Assembly (NCBI RefSeq): GCF_000243095.1
Contig: NZ_AHJE01000126.1
Span: forward strand, 1-64,000
Direction of reading: 5' to 3'
Length of the DNA: 64,000 bases
DNA from: Cupriavidus basilensis OR16
GTDB taxonomy: Bacteria > Pseudomonadota > Gammaproteobacteria > Burkholderiales > Burkholderiaceae
Made by a program: the position numbers and the translations under genes. Below are positions 55,652-62,957 of this stretch, one piece after another. How positions within the stretch are numbered: position 1 is the stretch's first letter; each line of letters opens with the position of its first letter. The notes beneath the pieces were generated by a model. It did no database searches, had not been told where the DNA came from, and worked only from the letters and a program-made list of their open reading frames with translations.

Positions 55652-56398
55652 CTATTCACGCCCGGCCAGCTCCAGCGCAAACACCACGCGCTGCAGCCAC
55701 TTCGCCGCCTGGACATCCACCTGGCCAAAGTGGCAGCCAAAATGATGGTGCGCCTCGTTGCCGCGCCAGGCCTTTCGATGCCGCACCACCTGCAGCGCCA
55801 GGTTCAACCCGCCCAGCTCGCCAAGGTCCAGGTGGCATTCGGCGATCCAGGTCCCGACCGGCAACCGCTGCGGGCCGACACTGCGCGAGCGCAAGCCCAC
55901 GCCGGACACCGACACGTCAGCCACGTCCATCTCCACGAACTGGCCGTCGCTTAACAAGATCTGGCAGCGGCACTGTTTTTCCGCCTGCGGGCGGACGCGG
56001 AAATGCCTGCGGCGCGGGACCTGGTAGATCCCGGTCGGGTACGGAGCGAGAAACGCCGGGCCGCCATCAAAACGGGTGACGGCGGCCGATGCGATGCGGA
56101 ACTGGAACGTGATGTCGCCCATCGATGCCGAGGCCGCGATGTCGCTGGCGTTCAGGATTGCCTCCAGTTCCACACCATCGCGGCACCAGGCGAGCACGCA
56201 GGTGCCCTTGGATGGATCGATAAACAGGAAACTCGAGGCCACCCGGCACTGCCGCGCAGGATGGAGATGAACCCGGATGCGCTGGCGCAGCAGATCCTGC
56301 AGGATCTCAAGAACCTGGCCCGGATCGCTGATCCGCTCGATATCGCCGTTCGACGCCAATGGAAACGGCAAGGACGCGCCTATGGCTTTCGAGGCCAT
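55652..56398 (-). CDS. PilZ-domain flagellar brake protein, YcgR type
   Basis: 248 residues. The N-terminal YcgR domain (about 20-125: SDPGQVLEILQDLLRQRIRV, SSFLFIDPSKGTCVLAWC) is followed by a PilZ domain with both c-di-GMP motifs: RRRHFRVRP (RxxxR type, about 129-137) and DVSVSGVGLRS (DxSxxG type). When bound to cyclic-di-GMP such proteins slow or bias the flagellar motor. It is divergent from a second PilZ gene 360 bases away. Confidence 0.9.
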   Translation of the reverse strand: MASKAIGASLPFPLASNGDIERISDPGQVLEILQDLLRQRIRVHLHPARQCRVASSFLFIDPSKGTCVLAWCRDGVELEAILNASDIAASASMGDITFQFRIASAAVTRFDGGPAFLAPYPTGIYQVPRRRHFRVRPQAEKQCRCQILLSDGQFVEMDVADVSVSGVGLRSRSVGPQRLPVGTWIAECHLDLGELGGLNLALQVVRHRKAWRGNEAHHHFGCHFGQVDVQAAKWLQRVVFALELAGRE

Positions 56399-56675
56399 GG
56401 TCGTGGTGCCGGGTGGCCCAGCAAAACTGCGGCGCTAGCGCTACGGTTCATCGCAACTAACTCACTCAAGGTATTTAGGTATTAAAGAACCAAGGTATCG
56501 GATCGGACGACGCATCCCGCATCCCGCATCCCGCTTCGCGGCGGCCTTCTATCATGCGTTGCATGCCCACGGCTCTAACGGCATTGCCGAACAGGTTCTT
56601 GAGGCATCCGCCGCCCACTTACCCCCCTTTATTTACGGCCGCCACCATGCGGTGCCTTGCCTCTCTCGGCCGGAT
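56399..56675. other. Intergenic region between two divergent PilZ genes
   Basis: No gene is supported here. It contains GCATCCC three times in tandem (56512-56532). Both PilZ promoters must lie between 56399 and 56757. Confidence 0.4.
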
Positions 56676-56702
56676 TAAAGATCTGCGCAATCCTGCCGTT
56701 AG
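56676..56702 (+). promoter_or_regulatory. Candidate sigma-28 (FliA) flagellar promoter
   Basis: TAAA at 56676-56679, then exactly 15 bases, then GCCGTTAG at 56695-56702. The consensus is TAAA-N15-GCCGATAA: all four -35 bases, six of eight -10 bases and the exact spacing match. It lies about 56 bases before the PilZ gene start at 56758. Confidence 0.65.
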
Positions 56703-56757
56703 GCAATGTTTAGCGGCCATGCTTGCGCTCGCCTCCGCCTGCGAGCCACACCAATCC

Positions 56758-57447
56758 ATGAATAGACTTGATCCCGCTTCGATTAACCCACCGTCACCGG
56801 ATGGGTTCCAGCACGCGCTCGAGGATGAGATCCGCGAGATGCTGGATGTCCTGGCTAGGCAGGAGCGATACCTCGACTTGCGCTTGCCGGATGGGCGCTG
56901 CCTGCGCACAAGGGTATTGTTCGTGGACGCGGCTGCGCACATGTTTACGCTCGAGGGATGCGGGAGCGAGTCAGACAACCAAGCGGTACTGGCCAGCGCG
57001 CAAAGCGAGCTTGCGACCGTGCTCGATGATGTATCGATCACACTCCCCCTCGCCGCCGCGAACCGCTGCCAGTTCGCCGGCACCACCGCGTTCGCGGTGC
57101 CTTTCCCGGATCAGCTGTCGCAAGTGCAGCGGCGGTGGGACTACCGGGCGCAGACGCTGGATTACAATTACACGTTCGAGACCGAGCTGCCTGACGGCAC
57201 AGGGCTCAGCCTGGACATCGCCGACCTGTCGGCTTCCGGCGTGGGATTGCGCGCACGCACGCAGGGAGCGACCGCGCTGGCCGTCGGGACGGTGCTCCCC
57301 AAGGGCATCCTCAGCTTCGGCACGCTGGCCAGGCTCGAGCTCAGTGTTCGCGTGGTACGTTACCAACTGGTGAACACAGCCGATGATGTGGTACACCACT
57401 ACGGCTGCGAATTCGTCGCACTCGATCAAGCTGTCCTGCTCGCCTGA
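56758..57447 (+). CDS. Second PilZ-domain (YcgR-like) protein
   Basis: 229 residues from the ATG at 56758. The YcgR-type N-terminal domain (ALEDEIREMLDVLARQERYL, FVDAAAHMFTLEGC) precedes a PilZ domain with QRRWDYRAQT (RxxxR type, about 125-134) and DIADLSASGVGLRAR (DxSxxG type). Both motifs look able to bind cyclic-di-GMP. It is distantly similar to the divergent PilZ protein next door, suggesting an old duplication. The sigma-28-like promoter ahead supports co-expression with late flagellar genes. Confidence 0.85.
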   Translation: MNRLDPASINPPSPDGFQHALEDEIREMLDVLARQERYLDLRLPDGRCLRTRVLFVDAAAHMFTLEGCGSESDNQAVLASAQSELATVLDDVSITLPLAAANRCQFAGTTAFAVPFPDQLSQVQRRWDYRAQTLDYNYTFETELPDGTGLSLDIADLSASGVGLRARTQGATALAVGTVLPKGILSFGTLARLELSVRVVRYQLVNTADDVVHHYGCEFVALDQAVLLA

Positions 57448-57464
57448 GCCCGCTGGAGTCATTC

Positions 57465-57980
57465 ATGCCCCACCCGCATCGCGTCTTCGGCGCCCTGCTG
57501 CTTTCGATGTTCTCGCTGACGGCAACGGCACGCGACTCGCTGTGCGCGAAGGACGAACAGGTTGCGTTCTCCTGCACGGTCAAGGGCAACAAGCTTGTAT
57601 CGCTCTGCGCTTCGCCGGATCTGTCCAAGACAAGGGGGTATGTGCAGTACCGCTTTGGCAAAAAAGGCGCTGTCGAACTGGCGTACCCGAAACTCACCGA
57701 TGATCCGCGCAAGCACTTCCGCTGGGGTGTCACCTCGTACTCCGGCGGTGGCACCGATTACTTCAGGTTCTCCAATGATGGCTACGACTACGTGGTCTAC
57801 GCCGGCATCGGCAAGGGTTGGGAGAAAGAAGGGCTGGTAGTCGAGAAAGACCAGAAGCGCATCGCCAGCTTGCCCTGCCGCGATGGCGCGCTAGGTCCGG
57901 ACAACTGGGCGGTCATGTATTCCGCGGGCCTGCCGGAGCTGGATCAGAGCAAGCCAGCGGATCAATTCGACATGCCTTGA
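57465..57980 (+). CDS. Hypothetical exported protein
   Basis: 171 residues from the ATG at 57465, 18 bases after the PilZ gene. A signal peptide (RVFGALLLSMFSLTATA) precedes RDSLCAKDEQVAFSCTVKGN. The rest is beta-rich: LVSLCASPDLSKTRGYVQYR, RWGVTSYSGGGTDYFRFSN, YDYVVYAGIGKGWEKEGLVV. Four cysteines could form two disulfides. I recognise no named family. Close spacing suggests it is co-transcribed with the PilZ gene. Confidence 0.65.
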   Translation: MPHPHRVFGALLLSMFSLTATARDSLCAKDEQVAFSCTVKGNKLVSLCASPDLSKTRGYVQYRFGKKGAVELAYPKLTDDPRKHFRWGVTSYSGGGTDYFRFSNDGYDYVVYAGIGKGWEKEGLVVEKDQKRIASLPCRDGALGPDNWAVMYSAGLPELDQSKPADQFDMP

Positions 57981-58023
57981 CGCGCGGCCGGCTCAAATCC
58001 GCACGGCCAACCCCACGAACAAG

Positions 58024-58812
58024 CTACCCCTCCAACGCCCGGCGCGCCCACGCACTGGTAACGCGCCGCGCCTCCTCCTTTAGCCGCCGCGCCATCTTCG
58101 CCTCGCGCGACAGGATCCGCTCGCTGAGCGCCGCCACGCTCAGCGCGCCCAGCGGGCGGCCTTCGTAGTCGAGCAAGGGCACGGCGATGCCGCCCATCTT
58201 GTCGACCACCCAATCCAGGAACAAGGCATAGCCGCACGCGCGGGCAGCCTCGATCTGCGCTTCGATAACCGCCGGCGTAAGGCGCGGGTAACGTGCGCGC
58301 TGCACCTTGCCGAGCCGGGCCCGCGCGGCGCGCTCGGCTTCCGGCATCCAGGCCAGCACTGCCAGGCTGCCCGCGCCAACGCCCAGCGGGCGGCGCGTGC
58401 CGATCTCGACATAGTTGGCGCGGATCGGGAATGTGCCCAGTTCGATATCCGCCACTACCGATTCGCCACGGCTGGCCAGCGTCAGCACGGCGCTATCCTC
58501 GAACTCCTCCACCAGCCGCTCCAGGCTCGGCCGCGCCAGCGCCCGCAGATCGACCCGGCGCTGGGCCACGTCGGCCAGCTGAAAAATCTCCGGGCCGATG
58601 CCAAAGCGCCGGCTGGTATCGCGGGCGACGAAGCCTTCGGCCACCAGCAACTCCAGCAGGCGCGACGCGGTGGCCGGGTCTAGCCCAGTGGCGCGCGCCA
58701 CGTCCGACAGGCGGCGCACTTGCGGGTCCGACAGGGCACGCAGGATCCAGAGCGCGCGTTGTACGGGCGAGGCGCGGGGGGCGCGGGAGGCGGAGCCGGC
58801 TTCGTCACTCAT
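58024..58812 (-). CDS. IclR-family transcriptional regulator
   Basis: 262 residues from the ATG at 58810-58812. The N-terminal winged helix (VQRALWILRALSDPQVRRLS, DVARATGLDPATASRLLELL) is followed by the IclR effector domain (LVEEFEDSAVLTLASRGESV, RRPLGVGAGSLAVLAWMPEA, GGIAVPLLDYEGRPLGALSV). IclR proteins respond to small organic acids. It is divergent from frmA with a 150-base gap, so it may control the formaldehyde operon in place of the usual FrmR repressor. Confidence 0.9.
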   Translation of the reverse strand: MSDEAGSASRAPRASPVQRALWILRALSDPQVRRLSDVARATGLDPATASRLLELLVAEGFVARDTSRRFGIGPEIFQLADVAQRRVDLRALARPSLERLVEEFEDSAVLTLASRGESVVADIELGTFPIRANYVEIGTRRPLGVGAGSLAVLAWMPEAERAARARLGKVQRARYPRLTPAVIEAQIEAARACGYALFLDWVVDKMGGIAVPLLDYEGRPLGALSVAALSERILSREAKMARRLKEEARRVTSAWARRALEG

Positions 58813-58962
58813 GCCCGGTCCTTGCGGATTTTGAGCGGGACGGGCAGGCAATATGGCAAGGACATTGAGCTTGGGCGGCGCGTGGGCGGAACCGGCATTT
58901 AAGCTGCGGGCGCCGGTCCGGTCAACCGGCCCGGCCTGCCAACCCTCGATTTTAAAACCATC

Positions 58963-60069
58963 ATGAAGACCAAAGCCGCCATCGCCTGGAAGGCCGGTGC
59001 CCCGCTGACCGTGGAAGAAGTGGACCTGGACGGCCCGCGTGCCGGCGAAGTGCTGGTGGAGATCAAGGCCACCGGTATTTGCCATACCGACTACTACACA
59101 CTGTCGGGCGCCGATCCGGAGGGCATCTTCCCGGCCATCCTGGGCCACGAAGGCGCCGGCATCGTCACCGGCGTGGGCCCGGGCGTGACCTCGCTCAAGC
59201 CGGGCGACCACGTGATTCCCCTCTACACGCCGGAATGCCGCCAGTGCAAGTTCTGCCTGTCGCGCAAGACCAACCTGTGCCAGGCCATCCGCAGCACGCA
59301 GGGCAGAGGCCTGATGCCCGACGGCACCTCGCGCTTTTCCATCGATGGCAAGCCGATTTTCCATTACATGGGCACGTCCACCTTCGCCAACCACATCGTG
59401 GTGCCGGAGATCGCGCTGGCCAAGATCCGCCCGGACGCGCCGTTCGACAAGGTTTGCTACATCGGCTGCGGCGTGACCACCGGCGTGGGCGCGGTGCTGT
59501 TTACCGCCAAGGTAGAAGCCGGCGCGAATGTGGTGGTGTTCGGCCTCGGCGGCATTGGCCTGAACGTGATCCAGGCGGCCAGGATGGTGGGCGCCGACAA
59601 GATCATCGGCGTGGACCTGAACCCCGGCCGCGAGGCCATGGCCCGCAAGTTCGGCATGACCCACTTCATCAACCCGAACGAAGTCGAGAACGTGGTGGAC
59701 CATATCGTGCAGCTCACCGATGGCGGCGCCGACTACTCGTTCGAGTGCATCGGCAACACCAAGGTCATGCGCCAGGCGCTGGAGTGCTGCCACAAGGGCT
59801 GGGGCAAGTCCATCATCATCGGCGTGGCCGAGGCCGGCGCGGAAATCTCCACCCGTCCGTTCCAGCTGGTGACCGGGCGCGAATGGAAGGGCTCGGCCTT
59901 CGGCGGCGCGCGTGGCCGCACCGACGTGCCGAAGATCGTCGACTGGTACATGGAAGGCAAGCTCAACATCGACGACCTGATCACCCACACGCTGCCGCTG
60001 GAGCGCATCAACGAGGGCTTCGACCTGATGAAGCGCGGCGAGTCGATCCGCTCGGTAGTGTTGTACTGA
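58963..60069 (+). CDS. frmA: S-(hydroxymethyl)glutathione dehydrogenase / class III alcohol dehydrogenase
   Basis: 368 residues, the family length. It oxidises S-hydroxymethylglutathione, formed from formaldehyde and glutathione, to S-formylglutathione with NAD. Catalytic zinc site GICHTDYYTLSG and GHEGAGIV, structural zinc cysteines in PECRQCKFCLSRKTNLC, and Rossmann motif VFGLGGIGLNVIQAARM. SFECIGNTKVMRQALECCHK and FGGARGRTDVPKIVDWYMEG are class III hallmarks. First gene of the frmA-fghA unit. Confidence 0.95.
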   Translation: MKTKAAIAWKAGAPLTVEEVDLDGPRAGEVLVEIKATGICHTDYYTLSGADPEGIFPAILGHEGAGIVTGVGPGVTSLKPGDHVIPLYTPECRQCKFCLSRKTNLCQAIRSTQGRGLMPDGTSRFSIDGKPIFHYMGTSTFANHIVVPEIALAKIRPDAPFDKVCYIGCGVTTGVGAVLFTAKVEAGANVVVFGLGGIGLNVIQAARMVGADKIIGVDLNPGREAMARKFGMTHFINPNEVENVVDHIVQLTDGGADYSFECIGNTKVMRQALECCHKGWGKSIIIGVAEAGAEISTRPFQLVTGREWKGSAFGGARGRTDVPKIVDWYMEGKLNIDDLITHTLPLERINEGFDLMKRGESIRSVVLY

Positions 60070-60077
60070 GGCCGGCC

Positions 60078-60929
60078 ATGATCGAGCTCCTCTCCGAGCA
60101 CGGCTGCTTCGGCGGCGTGCAGCGCTTCTATCGCCATGCATCGGCCACCATCGGCCTGCCGATGCGGTTCTCCGTGTTCCTGCCCGCGCAGGCGCTGGTG
60201 CAGCCCGAGCAGCGCCTGCCCGCGCTGTTCTACCTGGCCGGCCTGACCTGTACCGATGAAACCTTCATGATCAAGGCCGGCGCCCAGCGCCATGCCGCCG
60301 AGCACGGCCTGATCCTGGTGGCGCCGGATACCAGCCCGCGCGACACCGGCGTTGCCGGCGAGGCCGAGTCGTGGGATTTCGGCGCGGGGGCGGGCTTCTA
60401 CCTGGACGCCACCCAGGCACCGTGGAGCCAGTACTGGCGCATGGAAAGCTACGTGACGCAGGAGCTGTTCGGCCTGGTCACCACGGCCCTGCCGGCGGAC
60501 CCGCAGCGGGTTGGCGTGTTCGGCCACTCCATGGGCGGCCATGGCGCGCTGGTGCTGGCGCAGCGTCACCCCGGGCGCTTCCGTTCGGTGTCGGCGTTTG
60601 CGCCAATCGCCGCGCCCTCGCGTTGCCCCTGGGGCGAGAAGGCCTTCAGCCGCTACCTGGGTGAGGATCGCGCCAGTTGGGCGCAGCACGATGCCTCCGC
60701 GCTGATGGCCCGCCAGGCAACGGCGCCCTTCCCGCGCGGCATCCTGGTCGACCAGGGCCTGGCCGACAAATTCCTCGCCGAGCAGCTGTATCCGGAGGTG
60801 TTCGAGGCCGCGTGCGCCGCGGTCGGGCAGCCGCTGCTGCTGCGCCGGCACGAGGGTTACGATCACGGCTATTACTTCATCTCGACCTTGATGGAAAACC
60901 ATATCCGGCATCACGCGGCGCAGCTCTGA
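60078..60929 (+). CDS. fghA: S-formylglutathione hydrolase
   Basis: 283 residues, eight bases after frmA. It hydrolyses S-formylglutathione to formate and glutathione, the second step of formaldehyde detoxification. The esterase triad is readable: nucleophile in VGVFGHSMGGHGALVLA, Asp in ILVDQGLADKFL, and His in GYDHGYYFISTLMENHIRHH. LTCTDETFMIKAGAQR with DTSPRD is also diagnostic of the family. Confidence 0.95.
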   Translation: MIELLSEHGCFGGVQRFYRHASATIGLPMRFSVFLPAQALVQPEQRLPALFYLAGLTCTDETFMIKAGAQRHAAEHGLILVAPDTSPRDTGVAGEAESWDFGAGAGFYLDATQAPWSQYWRMESYVTQELFGLVTTALPADPQRVGVFGHSMGGHGALVLAQRHPGRFRSVSAFAPIAAPSRCPWGEKAFSRYLGEDRASWAQHDASALMARQATAPFPRGILVDQGLADKFLAEQLYPEVFEAACAAVGQPLLLRRHEGYDHGYYFISTLMENHIRHHAAQL

Positions 60930-60954
60930 ACCGCGCCGCTGAGGCACCCATACC

Positions 60955-61323
60955 ATGAGCAACCTGTCCGCTATCGAACTCAAGGCCTTCGTGCCCGCCC
61001 GGGATTTTGCGCTATCCAAACAGTTCTACCAGGACCTTGGCTTCGTCATGCCGTGGAGCGACGACAGCCTGGCCTACCTGCATCACGGGTCGTGCAGCTT
61101 CATGCTGCAGAATTTCTACGTGCGGGACCTGGCCGAGAACCTGATGATGCACCTGCTGGTGGAGGACCTCGGGGCCTGGTGGGACAAGGTCAACGCGCAG
61201 GACCTCGCCGGGCGCTACGGCGTGAGGCTGATACCGCCGCAGGACCAGCCATGGAAGATGCGGGATTTCGTGCTGCTGGATCCATCCGGCGTGCTATGGC
61301 GTATCGGGCAGGACCTGGAGTAG
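60955..61323 (+). CDS. VOC-family (glyoxalase/bleomycin-resistance-like) protein
   Basis: 122 residues. Two beta-alpha-beta-beta-beta units are visible (ELKAFVPARDFALSKQFYQD LGF.. and the C-terminal RDFVLLDPSGVLWRIGQDLE). Metal ligands are not obvious: His in HHGSC and HLLVED and a final Glu at the C-terminus are possible. It follows fghA by 25 bases, so it is likely in the same operon. Role in aldehyde or glutathione-adduct handling is only suggested by position. Confidence 0.82.
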   Translation: MSNLSAIELKAFVPARDFALSKQFYQDLGFVMPWSDDSLAYLHHGSCSFMLQNFYVRDLAENLMMHLLVEDLGAWWDKVNAQDLAGRYGVRLIPPQDQPWKMRDFVLLDPSGVLWRIGQDLE

Positions 61324-61344
61324 AACACCCCGAAGGACAGCACG

Positions 61345-61722
61345 ATGACCCGCAGCGCCCGCACTTTCCGCCTGGTTCCCGTGGCGGCTACGTTACTGCT
61401 CTCCTGCGCCGCCTTTGCGCAGGGCTCGCCCGCCGGCGGCGACGAAGCCATGAACGCGATCCAGAGCAACTTCGCGCGCATGACGCCTTCGCCACGCACA
61501 GTGGACAGCATCAACCAGGAACTGCGCCAGAACCACGCCGCGCCGGCGGGGACCAGCGGGCGTGGCGGTGGCGGCGGCCGCGGCCGGGGCCGCCAGCGCT
61601 CGCAAGACAGCACGCAGAACGGCGCCGGTGGCGCAGGCGCCGATACCCCGGCGAGCCAGGATCCTGGCCTTCACGCCAATGCGCCCTCCGCGGCGGCATC
61701 GCCTGCCGCAGGCAACCAGTAA
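61345..61722 (+). CDS. Small exported Gly/Arg/Ala-rich protein
   Basis: 125 residues with a signal peptide (RLVPVAATLLLSCAAFAQ). The mature part holds a helix (DEAMNAIQSNFARMTPSPRT VDSI..) and then a low-complexity GGGGGRGRGRQR stretch and an Ala/Pro/Ser tail. It has no known family. It lies 21 bases after the VOC gene and may share its transcript. Confidence 0.6.
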   Translation: MTRSARTFRLVPVAATLLLSCAAFAQGSPAGGDEAMNAIQSNFARMTPSPRTVDSINQELRQNHAAPAGTSGRGGGGGRGRGRQRSQDSTQNGAGGAGADTPASQDPGLHANAPSAAASPAAGNQ

Positions 61723-61749
61723 GCCAGTAGTAAGCCAGTAAGGCCCGCG

Positions 61750-62748
61750 CTACTGCCGCACGGCCCCAAACCGCTCGCGGTACTCGCGCGGCGTGATACC
61801 CAACTGACGCAGGAACGCGCGCCGCAGCCCTTCATCCGACCCGAAGCCAGTGCGCGCCGCAACGGCCTTGAGCGGTAGTTCGCCCTGCTCCAGCAGCAGC
61901 CGCGCCCCTTCTATGCGCGCCGACTCGATGAACGCCATCGGGCTGGTACCCGCCTCCCGCGCGAACACGCGCCGGAAGTTGCGCTCGCTCATCGCCACCC
62001 GCCCCGCCATTTCCTCCAGCGTGAAATCGTGCGCGAGGTCAGACAGGATCCAGTCCTGCACCCCGCGGATGCCGGCGTGGCTGGTCGCCTGACTGGCCAG
62101 GTGCAGGCTGTACTGCGATTGCCCCCCTGGACGCTTGAGGTAGACCACCAGCTCACGCGCCAGGTATAGGGCCAGGTCCCGGCCAAGATCCTCTTCCACC
62201 ACGGCCAGCGCCAGGTCGATGCCGGCGGTCACGCCGGCGGACGTCCACAGGTTGCCCTGGCGGATAAAGATGGCATCCGCATCCACTTCCACGGCCGGAA
62301 AACGCTGGCGCAGCAACGTAGCCACGCTCCAGTGCGTGGTGGCGCGGCGCCCGTCCAGCACGCCCGCCGCCGCGAGAAAGAAGGTGCCCGAACACAGCGC
62401 AATCAGCCTTCCGATGCGTGGCGCCACCGCACGCGCCCACGGCACGATGCCCTCGGCATCGCCCATGGCCCGCTCGATGTCGCGCGCGCCGACGATCACC
62501 GCGATATCTGGCAGCAACACGGGATCGAGCCGCGCCGTGGCCTCCAGCGTCATCAAGGTGTCGGAGCGCACCGGGCCGGCCTCCAGCGCCACCACGCGCG
62601 TCGCATAAGCCGGCGGCTGCCCGAGCTGGGCCAGCCGCACATTGGCGTAGTCGAACACCGTCATCGGGCCGATCGCCTCCATGGCCTTGAAGCCGGGGTA
62701 CACCACGATATCCACCCGCCGTGGGGCGGTGACTGCCTGCGCTTGCAT
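61750..62748 (-). CDS. GlxA-type AraC-family regulator with DJ-1/PfpI domain
   Basis: 332 residues from the ATG at 62746-62748. The N-terminal amidase-like DJ-1/PfpI domain (VDIVVYPGFKAMEAIGPMTV, nucleophile-elbow-like ALCSGTFFLAAAGVLDGRRA) lacks a proven activity in this family. The C-terminal AraC helix-turn-helix pair follows (DFTLEEMAGRVAMSERNFRR, TGFGSDEGLRRAFLRQLG). GlxA-type regulators often sit beside catabolic or uptake genes. It is divergent from the Tat-exported binding protein gene. Confidence 0.9.
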   Translation of the reverse strand: MQAQAVTAPRRVDIVVYPGFKAMEAIGPMTVFDYANVRLAQLGQPPAYATRVVALEAGPVRSDTLMTLEATARLDPVLLPDIAVIVGARDIERAMGDAEGIVPWARAVAPRIGRLIALCSGTFFLAAAGVLDGRRATTHWSVATLLRQRFPAVEVDADAIFIRQGNLWTSAGVTAGIDLALAVVEEDLGRDLALYLARELVVYLKRPGGQSQYSLHLASQATSHAGIRGVQDWILSDLAHDFTLEEMAGRVAMSERNFRRVFAREAGTSPMAFIESARIEGARLLLEQGELPLKAVAARTGFGSDEGLRRAFLRQLGITPREYRERFGAVRQ

Positions 62749-62957
62749 CGATCTGACCGGAGCGGAAAGCGGCGATCTTAACCCAGCGGGCCATCGGCCA
62801 CCGCCTGCGCACAAGCATATGCGGCGGCCGCATTAGTCGCTGGGCGTGCAAGCTTGCGCCAACAAATTCGTTCTATTGCAGCGAACCTATTCTTAGCATG
62901 GTGCCTATCGTCTACATCCCACCACATCGGGCACACAGCCGCCCAACGAGGAGTGTC

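Noticed and set aside
58813..60141. N-terminal extension of the IclR regulator by about 440 codons
   Set aside because: The frame stays open only because it is antisense to frmA; the start at 58812 gives the normal IclR length.
59079..60929. Single frame of 616 codons spanning frmA and fghA
   Set aside because: Its first half is an out-of-frame reading of frmA; only the part from 60078 (fghA) is real. Not a fusion.
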